NCBI GenBank assembly: GCA_021018815.1
Contig: JAITYX010000002.1
Coordinates: 13,609,001-13,673,000 of the forward strand
Direction: 5' to 3'
DNA: 64,000 nt
Source: Talinum fruticosum
Taxonomy: Eukaryota; Streptophyta; Magnoliopsida; Caryophyllales; Talinaceae
Within the stretch, counting starts at the first letter, position 1. The number at the start of each line of letters is the position of its first letter. Both the position numbers and the translations under genes were made by a program. The notes under the pieces were generated by a model. It was not told where the DNA came from, did no database searches, and saw only the letters and a program-made list of their open reading frames with translations. Below, piece by piece: positions 1 to 11,622 of the stretch.

Positions 1-1554
1 CTGAGATTAAGAAACACAGATATGATCAAACCATTTATCAGCAACTGGTCTTATCCAGTTGAATCCCTATATAGTTGGGGTTGGGAGTGTCCAAATGTAT
101 GTATACCTATCCTGGACATTAGTTATAGTGAATCCATAACCAGGCGACCCAGCGAAAGGGACTGGTATAGATGCCTCTCACCTTATACCATGACCAGGTC
201 CGCAAGTGATATCTGTTATGGTAATTTTAGAGTTTCCTTGGCCAACTGAGATGCAATCATCCCCAGTTCCAATTATTGACCGAGAAATAAGAACATTGGA
301 GCTCCGCTCAATGTGGATGCCATCTGTATTTGGGCTCACATCTGGGGCAAAAATGCTGAGGTCAGAGCCAGTAAAATCTCTGCATCTTACAAGTGCTATG
401 TGGAAAAACTTGCTGTCCAATGAGGTTATGTGATGAATGATAGTTCTGTTCATACCCACAAACTTCAAATTCTGACAGAATAAGATGCAAAATCTCGTTA
501 GCATGGACAAAATAATTAGCACCAAAAATCCAATCTAGTGCTAACTACTATAAGATGATAACCTGCTTGTTCAAAACCAAGGTTGTTTCCTACAGTTTAC
601 ATGGTCTTACTTTCACTCTAGGGTATTTGTTCAGGTGCCAGACTTGTGCATTTTTCTGGTATTTTCCATGCTGTTGGAACCACACACACAAAAAGGTCCA
701 AGGAGTTGAGGCGAAAAATGAAAGAGTCCAAGTAGCATCGCTTTTGTTTAGCTTATTGCCAAGTCGTATAGCTCTAAGCTCTAACTTGCCAATTACAAAT
801 TTCTAGCAGACACAGGACCAATCAAGAGACCAGTAAGATTGTGGAAACATACTGTGGGAAGAAGACGACAGTTAGGACTTGTAGGGCACTTCCTAAAAGG
901 CCAAGCTTCGGCCCCCTGCCCATCGAGAACTCCACCCCCTGTCAAGGTTAACCCCTCAATCCAAGCAAATTCAATCCACCCAGATCCAGATTTATATAAG
1001 GATAAGTCTGTTGTTGCCTTCAGATGGCCCTGCCAAAAAAAAAAAAAGGAAAGAAAAAGGGAGGCAACATAATTTAACTCATAAGCTCAAGTGCTGCAAC
1101 ATGAGTGCTCTTTCTTTTACCTCCATTAGAACTGTGAGAGATGACACTTTCTCACAAGGACCTCTAAACTTAAGAGGTCCAAGAAGATAAGTCCCTTTCG
1201 GTATCAAAAGAGTGACATCACCCTTAGAATAGCATGCGGTCTGCCAAGCCGCTTTGAAGGCCTGCATCCAGAAAACACCCAGTAACTTAAAGGAATATAA
1301 AACAAGAAAACTAACAATGCCCACAAAAGACCAAATCTTTCGAAAGATATCAGAGGAAAGTTTACCTGGCTGTCATCGGTTCTCCCATCAGCTTGGACCC
1401 CAAAACTCCTGACATCGATGATGATCCCAGGCACCATCTTGTAGCCCAGAGGTGAAGGACTTGGCGAGCTCGTTACTAGCTTTCCTTGAGCAAAGGTATG
1501 AGCATATATAACACAAAGCACAATGTAGAAATTGATCATGGTGCTTTTGCTCAT
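1..1554 (-). CDS. Polygalacturonase (GH28), 5' four exons; 3' end beyond window
   Basis: Pectin-degrading glycoside hydrolase family 28 enzyme, expected to be secreted to the cell wall and to hydrolyse polygalacturonic acid. Exons on the minus strand are 1554-1366, 1261-1121, 1029-853 and 471-182, all with GT-AG borders and consistent phases (63, 47, 59 codons, then 290 bases). The first ~23 residues form a signal peptide. Exon 3 carries GWIEFAWIEGLTLTGGG and DGQGAEAWP. Exon 4 carries the catalytic signatures NTDGIH (about residues 217-222), GTGDDCIS (about 237-244) and CGPGHGI (about 259-265), so the aspartates and histidine of the GH28 site are present. The last visible intron runs from 181 to 1, where a CAG acceptor sits at the window edge; the C-terminal exons are outside. 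No frame break is seen. The exact subclade (exo- or endo-acting) is not assigned. Confidence 0.9.
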
Positions 1555-2303
1555 TTTTTCCTGAAGAATTCTTTTTTGCTAAGACTGTTGTGGCTGATTC
1601 ATCATCTGCTCCGCCAAGCCGGGCCGATGCTTAGAAGGGACTTCTAGTACTAGCGGTTGCAAACGGATTTTTTCAGCAAAGAGAATACACTGGTGCCTAG
1701 GAAATACTAAACCAACATTGAATAGTAGTATTTAATTTAGCAAGCAGGCAAAACGAAAAAACAGAGCAGTCAATGAGAAACTTACATTCTAGTTAATTGC
1801 TAATTCCTCCGCTGTTTCTAACATTCTAAACGGATCGCATTCCCTCGGTCTTCTGTTCATATAGAAAATATCCCAGAAAAAAGTACTACTAGTTCATACA
1901 ATAACTGTAACTGGTAAATCAGCAGAAGAAAATAAAAAAATTAAAGAAAGTAAACAGCCTTAGAGAGAGAGATAGAGACAGAGAGAGAGAGAGAGCGAGT
2001 GGGGCAGAAACGTGGGAGTTAGTGGGAGGAATAAATGAGAAATTCAATAAACCAAGAAATCCAAGAGAGAAGAATTCAACAGCTTCTACTTCTGCAAATT
2101 TTCTAACTATAAGGGCTAGGCATTTTTCAATTGCTCAATCACATCATATGGCACAGACACAGATTACACAAACTATTTGTTGAGATGGATAAAAACACCC
2201 GGCTCAAGTGCTCAGCTGAGAGAGACAAGCTTAGAATTCTCATAAAGCCTGCAGGACCAAAATTTTAAAACGTCAGAGTAACGCTTAAACCAAACATAGT
2301 ATG
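1555..2303. other. Intergenic, polygalacturonase 5' flank
   Basis: No gene is supported here. It holds the upstream region of the minus-strand polygalacturonase and the 3' flank of the coiled-coil gene. A GA-rich simple repeat lies at about 1963-1996. Confidence 0.6.
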
Positions 2304-3845
2304 TCATTTCTTGGCCTTAGAGAACCTCAGGCAGCGATACTTCTCGCCACTGACAGTGATCTCAAGAGCTCCGTCCTGGTTATCTTGATTTGACGCTGTT
2401 CTCATGAGGAAACTTTTCTCTTTTTCTAGGTTTTCTCTTTCCATCTTTAGTCTTGCTTCTTGACGGGCAATCTCAGCCTGCGTGAAAACAACTTAATAAT
2501 TAATCAATATGGGTATGTGATGAATAAAAATCAATAAAGAGAAAGGGATGAAGGGGCTCTTAGCTCAATGATAGAATGATGCATCATCACAGAAAGAACA
2601 ACCATAAAATAGTTCGACTAGCCACACCGGGCCAATAACATCACAGAAAAATACCATAAAAAACACCGGGACTAAGGAAGTTCTCAGCTTCTTGCCTATT
2701 TGGTCACTAGAGCCTTGATTTGTTCTGTCCTATACCTAGGTTGGTAAGGAGTTAGGGCTCCGTATGCAGTATCAAATAAAACCTCTGGAAGCAAGCATTC
2801 TGAAAGCCTCAATTCAATAGATGGTGTGCAAAAGATGTAATCTCTGATACATGTGGACTGTATTACACCAATTCTGGTGAAGGTAGCTGTATTCAAGAGC
2901 TGGTACACTGTTCTCGGCCTTATCTTGAAATTCACTCTAAGAGTTAGCAAGATTAAGAACTTTAGTTTGGGTATCGTCTGGCGCCATTTACAATGCGTAA
3001 ATAAAAGAGTTAACAACTGAACAGATGGATCAATGAAGATATTGCAATAGCAGAAGCAGTGTTTCACTAATTGCAGACACTTTTCCTCAAACTTGTGGCA
3101 TGCACCTAATTGGTGTCCAACTTTGATGAACATCAAACGAAAAACCTACCAATTTGTTCTTTTGATTATTTCATAGAGTCTAATATCAACGTAAAATTGA
3201 AATTCCATGGATACATTTCGAAAGGCATGTCTACTGAAGCGAAAATCACATAAAAGATGCCGATAAAGCACGGCAGCTGATGAGTAATGACCCAAAAACA
3301 ATGCACAAAACACAAAAATTGACAGCCCCACAGTTTCTTGGACAGTGGACTACAAATCTAACCACATTGAAGCCCAATTACGAAATAATACTCATGATTA
3401 GGAAACCACAGAGCAAAACAAAGACACATTCTTCTCAAAATTCATCATCGTTTGAATTACATAAACATGAACCAGATGAAGCTGGCTACTTCAGCAATGT
3501 CCAATAAGTAAACATTTACATCAAAACCTCACAAAATGGGAAATGTTGGTTGAATTCAAAGCAGATGATCCCCCATTAATACTCTCGGCACTAATGCCCA
3601 GATAATGAATGCGATCGAATAGAGGAATTTAATGGCTGAAAAACTGAAAAGGGGGAAAAGGGTACCTCGCGACGAGAGAGTTCAGCCTTCCAAGCAGCTT
3701 CCCGCTCAGCGACCTCGCGCTCTCTCTCCTCGATGTAACTCTGCATCTCTCTCTCCTTCATGATTCTGTCTTGTATATCTGCGTCCAGTGCTTCCTTGAG
3801 CTCCTGCACGAATTTATCCACCACTGCTTTTATCCTCAACGACAT
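2304..3845 (-). CDS. Small coiled-coil protein, 117 aa, function unknown
   Basis: Two-exon minus-strand gene: exon 1 is 3845-3666 (60 codons, starting MSLRIKAVVDKFVQELKEAL), exon 2 is 2477-2304 (57 codons plus TGA). Donor GAG|GTACC and acceptor CGCAG|GCTGAG join in phase 0 across an 1188-base intron. The product is highly charged, with long runs of Glu, Arg and Lys in heptad-like spacing over residues ~10-85, so an extended coiled coil is likely. The C-terminal ~30 residues (ALEITVSGEKYRCLRFSKAKK) are less helical and look like a separate conserved tail. No signal peptide or membrane segment is seen. I recognise the general look of a conserved plant protein but cannot name it or give it a function. 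The upstream 3850-4020 region is CT/GA-rich, typical of a plant 5' leader. Confidence 0.8.
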
Positions 3846-5459
3846 TGTCCCTCTCTTTCTCCCCCAACTATTTCTCCCTATATTCAAACTTGGGTTTCCT
3901 TGAGATCAAAATCTTGAAATCAGGGATGCTGCAGATTGAGAATGTTGGTTCAGAGAGAAGAAGAGAGAGAGTGGGATTGAATTTGAATACGAGAATCGGG
4001 TGAGAGAGCGTGTGGGTGTGACATTCTTGAAGTTCGATTCTTGTGATGGGGGAAATACTCATTTTCAAGGGGGAAATAAATAAACACAAGAAGAAAGGAA
4101 TTACATTTTAGGGGTGGCACTGGGAGTAACAAGGAGGTATCACTCCTTTTCTATTTTGTTTTTTTGGTACCTTTTCATTTTAATAAGATAATCAAGATTG
4201 TTAACTAAGGAAGGTGGGTCTAGTTGGTCAATCTCACCTTTTTCACACATTCCACCGGTTTTAGGAGCAAATAATTTTTCATCCATTGTGTTCGATTAAA
4301 AATGTTCGTTGTGGTGAGAGTATTGGATTTTAGTATCTCTCTTCTGACCTATAGGTCCATTAAAATATCATTGAGACATGCATTCAGTAAGGCAAATCCA
4401 CTCACCACAAGGAAAAAGATAATCACAATTATTATAGGTTATATCGTGAATTAATTGTTGTAAGTTTCCTTTTTCTTATGTGTGAGTTTTAAATTCTTTT
4501 ACTAGAGGATACTATTCATTAAAATGAAAATTTAAAAGCGAATTATTATCGGAAACCGATCGTATTCAATGCAAGTATTTATAAAATTGTTAGGATCTAC
4601 TCAATGAGTTGATCAATAGGTAATTGAGTGATGAATTAATTAGCAAGTAGTGCATATGGGTTTTGAAAATCATCAAAATTGAAAATTTCTTTTTAATTTA
4701 GATTTTTTTTACATGAGGAGTAAAGTTTAGTATAGGTGAAACTCGAACCTAAATCTTTAATAATAACTAATAACTTATAAAATTTTACCTATTGAGTTAG
4801 CAAAAATATACTTTTAATTTATATATTAGTTGAATATGGCTTAATAATATAATGTATTATGCGAAACACCTATGAAAAGAACAATTTATAGTAATATTAT
4901 TTTAAAATAACCTTTTTACAATAAAACGGCGCAAATTTATTCGATTATGTTTAAAATTTAATGGAATGATATAGTCATATGCTTTTTACTTATCTGTTTA
5001 CTTTAATTTATCAATTTGAATATAAATTTGAATTCAGTGGGAATCTTTAGCAAAATTTAGTTAAGCCTAGGGTAGAGGCAAAGAAGAATTTACCGCCAAT
5101 TTCGGGTGGTGAATTCACGAATTTACCCCTACACGAAGAGAAAGGCGACAACGAGATAATCGGCGTGTTAATGTCTTTTTCCTCATTCGCTAACTGTTTT
5201 CACCCGACAAAAATCACGCGATTACCCAAAGCTTATACTAAAAAAAAAAAAAAAAAAAAAAAGCCCAACAACAAATCTTCCAATTCACAGTTCATCTTCT
5301 CTCTCCTCCCCATCTCTCATCAGCTCGTCTTCACACTTCACTACCTCCTTTTAGGCATCTCCACCCTCCCAAGCTAACCCCTAAACAAGCGAAATTCGAA
5401 TCAACCATCAATGGCGGCGACCTCGACAAGCCGGCGAGACGAGCGTCGCAGCGGCGGGG
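3846..5459. other. Intergenic, divergent promoter region
   Basis: Lies between the minus-strand coiled-coil gene and the plus-strand membrane-protein gene, so it must hold both promoters. Mostly AT-rich. A poly-A run lies at about 5242-5262, and the last ~170 bases before 5460 are CT-rich leader-like sequence. No coding exon is supported. Confidence 0.55.
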
Positions 5460-5912
5460 ATGACGAAGTATGTGGCTATTTCGTTCGTAATTTTGGTTTC
5501 CATAATCGGCAGAGGAGAGTCGAGGGAGCTCCGGCCGTCGGAGCACGGCCTTCCATTTCAGAGCAATTCCGCGAGGTCGCCGGAGATGGTGGTCTTCTTC
5601 GGCGAAGAGGTATCGCCGCCGGCGAAGCGGCCTCCGGCGCCGACAATTCTTGGAAATTCGAACAGTTCGGTGCCGGATACGTGGTGGAAAGGGAGCAAGG
5701 GGAGAGAGGAGGATCGAGTGAGGAAGGCGTTGATGGTGGCGACGGTGGTTTGCGGCGGCACCGGCGTCGTCTTGCTGGCGGCTGCGGCGGTCCTTTTTGC
5801 GGTGCATTTCAGGAGGCAAAGAGCGGTTTCATCGACGACTTCTGCTCCGAATCATAACTCTCCCTCCACCGCCATTGTTGTCGCATCTCCAGCTCTTCCC
5901 AGAAGTAAGTGA
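5460..5912 (+). CDS. Single-pass membrane protein with signal peptide, 150 aa, function unknown
   Basis: One continuous reading frame. Residues 1-21 (MTKYVAISFVILVSIIGRGE) form a signal peptide. This is followed by RELRPSEHGLPFQ, a short segment I associate with a small family of uncharacterised plant proteins; then a Pro/Ser-rich extracellular stretch. A transmembrane helix of about 25 residues follows (roughly 90-116, VRKALMVATVVCGGTGVVLL then Ala/Val-rich). A basic stop-transfer FRRQR and a Ser/Thr/Pro-rich cytosolic tail end the protein. The start was chosen for the signal peptide. An upstream ATG at 5411 opens a different frame that overlaps this one. The end reads CCCAGAAGTAAGTGA, where the stop overlaps a good splice-donor consensus (GTAAGT), so a further 3' exon cannot be excluded. 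The gene is much more GC-rich than its flanks. Confidence 0.7.
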   Translation: MTKYVAISFVILVSIIGRGESRELRPSEHGLPFQSNSARSPEMVVFFGEEVSPPAKRPPAPTILGNSNSSVPDTWWKGSKGREEDRVRKALMVATVVCGGTGVVLLAAAAVLFAVHFRRQRAVSSTTSAPNHNSPSTAIVVASPALPRSK

Positions 5913-8900
5913 ACTGAATTTGGAAATTGAAAAATTGAAAATTCTTTCGTTTTTTTTTCCTTGAGGGTTTTTGAGGGCTGAAATTGTTGTTGTTGTTGTG
6001 GTGTTAAGTTTTTTACATGTAATTTTGGTAGAATTTTAGCTCTTTCTTCTCACAAAAAGATAGATGTTGTAATCAGTCAGTGTCAATTATAACGATTGTT
6101 TCAAAATCAATCTCAACTGAATCAATCTCCCCAGCCCCCAAAAAGATCTCTCTAGGCTCTAATTTTATAGAAAAAAAGGGCCTTATCTACTCTAATCTGG
6201 GTTTAAAAACTTTATGAAATGATTGTAGATAAAATTAACAAGTAGAATCACATTCAATAATGAATCCATAGTCATGCATTAACGAAGGAAACGCCCTTCT
6301 TCAATGTCAAACTCGTTAAAGTAGAGTCTAAAAAGATCCAAATATAACAACCTTATATTTGTAAATTCAAACGCAAACTCGTAATGTCTCGTATTCAGTG
6401 CTGATAAGCACCAATTAACACTCGTTGACATTGATCCGCACTTTTTTTCTAACTATATTTACTATTCATCATTGGTCGGTATCTATCGGTATTGATCAAT
6501 AATAAATTACTTATAATAGGATAGAGAAAAACAAGTCTACTCAATGTACAATGCAATGGATGAAAGGGAACGGGTTCGAGTTTGATTATATTGCATTACA
6601 CTCCATAAAAAGAAAAATAGCAGTAATTGTGAAAGAGGCTTTAAGTATAGTGCCCCTCGCCGTTGGTAGGTAAATTCAAAGTAGCATGGCCCGTACTCAC
6701 ATGTGGAGTGGGGAGGACTTAGGAGTTGCCATTTTTCTACTTTAATCAAGTCAATATCAGCTCCACTCAATCAAGCTCATCATTCATGACTCATGAGACA
6801 TCCATCCTTTTAAGGGAATCCAACTTGATTTATTGAACCTGTTTCCAACAAAAAAGCTGATAAATTCTTTAAATTTTTTTAAAGTAAAAAACAAATGTAT
6901 ATTTAAAATTTTTTTTTTTTTTTAACATAGTGTCCTTCTATAAGATACTTCTTATATACTACACTTTAAACTTGCATAATACAACTTTCAATTTCTCAAA
7001 TTAACAAAGTGTTAAAGTTCAATTACAACTTAGAGTTCCTTATCACTATCTCTACTATGCATAATGAAGGCACAAATGCCATCATAAGCAATTCTCATAT
7101 CTAAATTTTCAATACGGGCAAATGTAGACTTTACCAACTAATCAAGTTGAAACCAGAATCTTTCATCCAAGTGTATATATAATTGATAGTTGAATATAGA
7201 AAAAGTAACTTGAATCAAATCACCTGAATTCATATCCGGCCGAAGCACCCAAAACATTTTACACACGATGGACATGAATTCAAGCTGAATCAACACAATA
7301 TATATATACTTATCACTAAAATTACTTTCTTTACAAGACAATTTGAACCACATATTATTAATTGATCCGAAATCAACCCGAATTAAAAATGACACGACTC
7401 TAAACCGAATCGAGTGACACATTTGTCACATCTAATAATAGGAGCAAGGGGGAGGGCAGGGAGTTCTCACTCTCAGCATGCAGTCGCATAATTAATGGGT
7501 GTACATACAGGTTGAGATACTATAATCTTGGGAGCCTACTGGATAGTGATCTATGAATAGAGATAAGAAATCTTGTCCTAATCCTATCAATTAACGATAG
7601 CAGAAGGAAAACAATATGCACACATCAATTGAGATGCGCCTGGCCCGTGAATTTAACGAAATAGCAGAATCCTGTAGCTTCTCATCGAATTTGTAAAACC
7701 AAAAGAATGAAAGCCCAACATGAGAAGTGGGTCTCTTTCGATCTTGGCCCAAAATTAAGTGCAATTCTGAAAATAGGTGATTTTGTCTACTCATCTAGTT
7801 TACTCCATTTATAATACATGTTACTTTAATTAATTTTTATAATTTTATAATACTTATTACTTTACAATCTCAATAACATATCAATTTTTTCCTTATTAAT
7901 TGTTTATTGGAAAATGACAAAGGGAGAAAATGGGACATTTTAGATAATTTATCTATTAACTATTTTGATTTTTAGTTAACTTGATTTTTCTCACTGCATT
8001 CAAGTGACATATAATTTGAAATAGAGGAAATTATATAAACATTTCATTGAGACTCAAACCTCCACTAAATTATTAAAATCAACAAAAATTTCACCTAAGT
8101 TGCTTTACCGTATGAGATAAATAAATTGGACTAAATACTATTTGATCAAAATTGCCCAAATCAAAAGTGACCCAACCCATACATATACCCCGATTGCTCA
8201 AAGCCGAACCAAAATCAATATCTACCATCTTATCATGACCCGACTTAAAATCAGTCGGATCAAATTTGAAGTGAATGATTTATTTGCCAAATTTAGAAGG
8301 GATTTTTGGGTAGAGTAAGCTAAAACTAATCCATGTGCAATTGTGCGCAGAAGGAAACACTCATGCAAACCCCTATTTATGGGCACCATGGCCCAATAAT
8401 CATCTATACTGACTACACTTGCTTCCTGGCCCCCTTTTTTAAATTTATTTTTATTGATTTAAAATCGACACTCAGGAGTGCCCTGTTTTTCTTTTTCCTT
8501 CCAAAAATCCAATCTTCTCAGACCGCAATTTGATTAAAAAAACCCCCCAAAACGAAAAGAATCTCAGCGTGGATCAATAATATCAAATTTTGACTTATAA
8601 TGCCCCTAAAACTTCTGTATCTCATGCTTGGAAAAACCAAATTTCGAAGGGCAAAACCATAAATTACCCCTTAAACCTCTCGCCTCTCTCTCCGCAAACC
8701 CTGGATGACTTTCAAAATTCTTGCCGAAGAATCCCACTAACAAACGACTTCAAACATTTCACATTTGCCCCAATTAAAAAACTCCCAAGTCAAAATCAAA
8801 CCCAGAAAAATTCCATATCTCAAGCACCAAATCAGATCAAACACGAACAAATCCCTGAATTGCGAGAGGCACAAGCGCTGAGACAGAGAGAGAGAGAGAG

Positions 8901-8926
8901 ACAGGGAGAGAGAAAGAGGAGAGAGA
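5913..8926. other. Intergenic, AT-rich with degenerate repeats
   Basis: No gene is supported in these 3 kb. The region 7140-7440 contains a short-motif-rich segment (ATCAACCCGAA, CGAATCGAG) that recurs in style at 8150-8270 and 14,450-14,560, suggesting a decayed dispersed repeat. At about 7799-7965 lies a partial copy of the Stowaway family found at 14642-14922. The last 50 bases before 8927 are a GA-rich leader. Confidence 0.45.
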
Positions 8927-10344
8927 ATGGCGGAGTGTATGAGGGAGTGCATGAGGAAGCTGGCCCTTTGGCACACAAGGACTTTCAAGCCCATAATGAC
9001 CCACGAAGAGCTCGAGCCCATAATGGCTACCCTCGGCTTCGTGGCCCAGCCGGAGACGCCCGCCGCAAACGGCGTCGTTTGGAAGGACTACGTATTCGCC
9101 GGAGGTGGTTGCCGCCACGGATCGCCGGCGGAGCAGCCGTTGCCAAGGCCACGATTACCGACCCATAGAATCGACGGCTTACATATCTCCACCTATCGTG
9201 CCTTCATCGACGCCGTTAATTTCTACCTCGAGATGGACGATATCTCCGATCTCTTCCATATCAGGTCCCCCTCTCTCTCTCCTCCCACTCTACATTTAGT
9301 AAAGTTGATCAATTTGGCTTAATTAACGCCAAAAGCGGTAATCTTCGATTGATTTCCGTGATAATCAATCGGCTTTGGAAAATTTTTCCCCTCTTTTTAA
9401 TTTTTTTTTCCTGATTTTGGAGGATTGGTCAGGGTTTGGCTTGGGAGGGAAGAAATATGAATTAGCAGTGAGACAAATAATATTAGGTGGGTCCATATCC
9501 ATTTTTGCAAAATTTTCAAAATTACAACTTATAAGGTGATTTGGACCTTTTTTTCCTTTTTTTGTTAGGCCAATAAGTTCATTCCTTTTCAGGTCTTTCA
9601 GGGAAATTACAATTTTTTTTTTTGGAGTTATTATTCTTGTTGTGAGTTACTGCTTGTGTTGGTGGTTTGATTTTGAGATTAATAATAATCACCCCTTAAT
9701 AACGTTGATATTGAAATGAGGGCTACCCCAATGGGCCATGCTAGGGCGGTCATTGAATTGGGTCAGTGCCCTTCACCACTAATAACCCAGGTTCACATCT
9801 ATTTCATAGTATGATTGGCTTGTAACGGTCTCAACTTTGTATTTCGAGTTTGTTAGATATTCATCTTGGTTTTTGGATGCGATGGAAGATGCAAAGGTCA
9901 ATGTAAGTTCGATTTCAACTTAGGTTACCAGTAATAAGTCCTTTAAAATTTCATCAATTGGGATAGCTCACATTCCCGAATCACGCCCTAACTTTATCTA
10001 GTGTAGAATTTACAAATAAGCGTCCCTCCAAAGTGCGATGCCATATAGAATTCAGTAACATTGCATTTGTTTGAACTAGTATTGGTTTCTTGCCATGCAG
10101 GGGAATGCCACTCCACCGAGTTTTTGACAGGAACAAGAAGTTCCGCAGAATGGACGAAGATGAGAGCGTGTTCGTGTATAGAGAAGGAACCCTAGATCAA
10201 GCTTCCTACAACTTCTATCATTTGGACCGGAACAATGTCGATGATGGCAGCCTTAACTTGGAGCATGGCTCGATCAGTCTACGCAACAAGGGCAGCAACA
10301 TGTCTATTGGTGCCATTGTCCCGCTGAAAGATATCATCGTTTGA
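8927..10344 (+). CDS. Conserved plant protein of unknown function, 193 aa, two exons
   Basis: Exon 1 is 8927-9264, exon 2 is 10101-10344; donor ATATCAG|GTCC and acceptor CATGCAG|GGGA restore the reading HIRGMPLHRVF in phase 2. Total 582 bases, 193 residues plus TGA. The N-terminus reads MAECMRECMRKLALWHTRTF followed by a segment with MTHEELEPIMATLGF, and exon 1 ends with a well-structured block RIDGLHISTYRAFIDAVNFY. Exon 2 contains DEDESVFVYREGTLDQ and is strongly acidic. No signal peptide or transmembrane helix is seen, so it is probably soluble. The coding bias and clean splicing argue for a real gene; it resembles an uncharacterised plant family that I cannot name. A (GA)n stretch at 8880-8926 abuts the start codon and may serve as a GAGA-type leader or promoter element. 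Confidence 0.78.
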
Positions 10345-11622
10345 AGTAATGCAGTAGATTAACATTTTTGGCAGAAATCTTTCTTTCTCCTTTTTCTTCA
10401 CGTGTTTCTCTGCACAAACTCAGGACTAACCAATTAGGAATTTTGGGGGTATAGATACTAGGTTAACTGTTGAAATGATCCACTAATGAGATAAGTAGTG
10501 TCTTTCGAGAGAAATTTGTTGAGGATTCAATGGATCTTGGTGTTTTGACTTTACTGTTATGGAAGAATCCTCAGTTTTGAGTCCCGCGTTCATGACTGAA
10601 TTTCTTCTTTTTTCTTTTTTTTTGGGGGAAGATATTTTGGACATTGTTGGAGCTCGAATAGCTTACTATAGAGCGAGTGCAAAGGGTGAATTCTAGGATG
10701 TAAGAAACACGACCATGGACCAACTGCTATACTGATAACATTGAAACCAAATTTGTATATGCCCAGATAACTAAATGTACATAACCTTAATCCGTTTGAG
10801 CAAGTAATAACACAAACTTTCTAAGAAAACCCAAGATTTGGACTCCAGAATCAGGTTGTGTGGTAGGTACTTGCTTTTTCCAATGTGGTTTGAGAGAACC
10901 CAAACAATTATTACTATTTCCACACAAGAATGAGGGCAGACAGAGAGAGAGAGAGAGAGAGAGGGCCCAGATGGCAGATACTGCAAGGTCACAACAAGGC
11001 CAAAAGAGCAGTCCCGTATAGGATAGCTAGTGTAAAATGGAGGAATTTCCGCTCAATACTTAAACTTATTCCCTCAATACTAGTAGAAGGGCAACTTTTT
11101 CCAACATTTGACCCTACCAATCTCCTCTCCTAGAAACAAGTGCAGAAACCTAAAGACTCAAAGCCCCAAATAAATCTTCTCCGGATTCTTATTTTAAAGA
11201 CTTTCAGGCCTCTCTTGTGTCTGCCATCACCAGAAAAAGCTGAGTGTCCATCTCACTCTGTATAATAATGGAGCCAAGTCCAAAACGTCCAACACTTTTT
11301 GACTAATTTCACCCTCCTCTTTACCCAATGTTTGTGTCTCCTGCACGCTGAATTCTTGTCTTTTTTATCCTCCCCGCCCCCTCTCTCACCCTTCCCCAGT
11401 CTCTCTTCCTCATCATTTACACATTCGCCATTTTCTACTCATAAACGAGAGCAGGGAAAAAGGGGAAGCCTACTCTTCGGTGAATCCCACACCAACAATC
11501 CCCATAAGAACAAGAAAATAGAGGAAAAGGCTAGGGGAAAGGGGCAAAATCCCCGCTCCTCTTCTTTTGAGCTCTAAAAGCCACCTTCCAAGAAGAAGAT
11601 TACTCTGCTTTCTCTCTCCGAA
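10345..11622. other. Intergenic, expansin 5' flank
   Basis: Contains the 3' flank of the preceding gene and the promoter and leader of the expansin gene. A (GA)n microsatellite lies at about 10941-10962. The stretch 11,450-11,620 is purine-rich leader-like sequence. No other gene is supported. Confidence 0.5.

Noticed and set aside
5331..5819. 162-codon open frame on the minus strand opposite the membrane-protein gene
   Set aside because: Arg/His/Pro-rich product typical of the antisense of a GC-rich exon; no motif, and the plus strand has a signal peptide and membrane helix.
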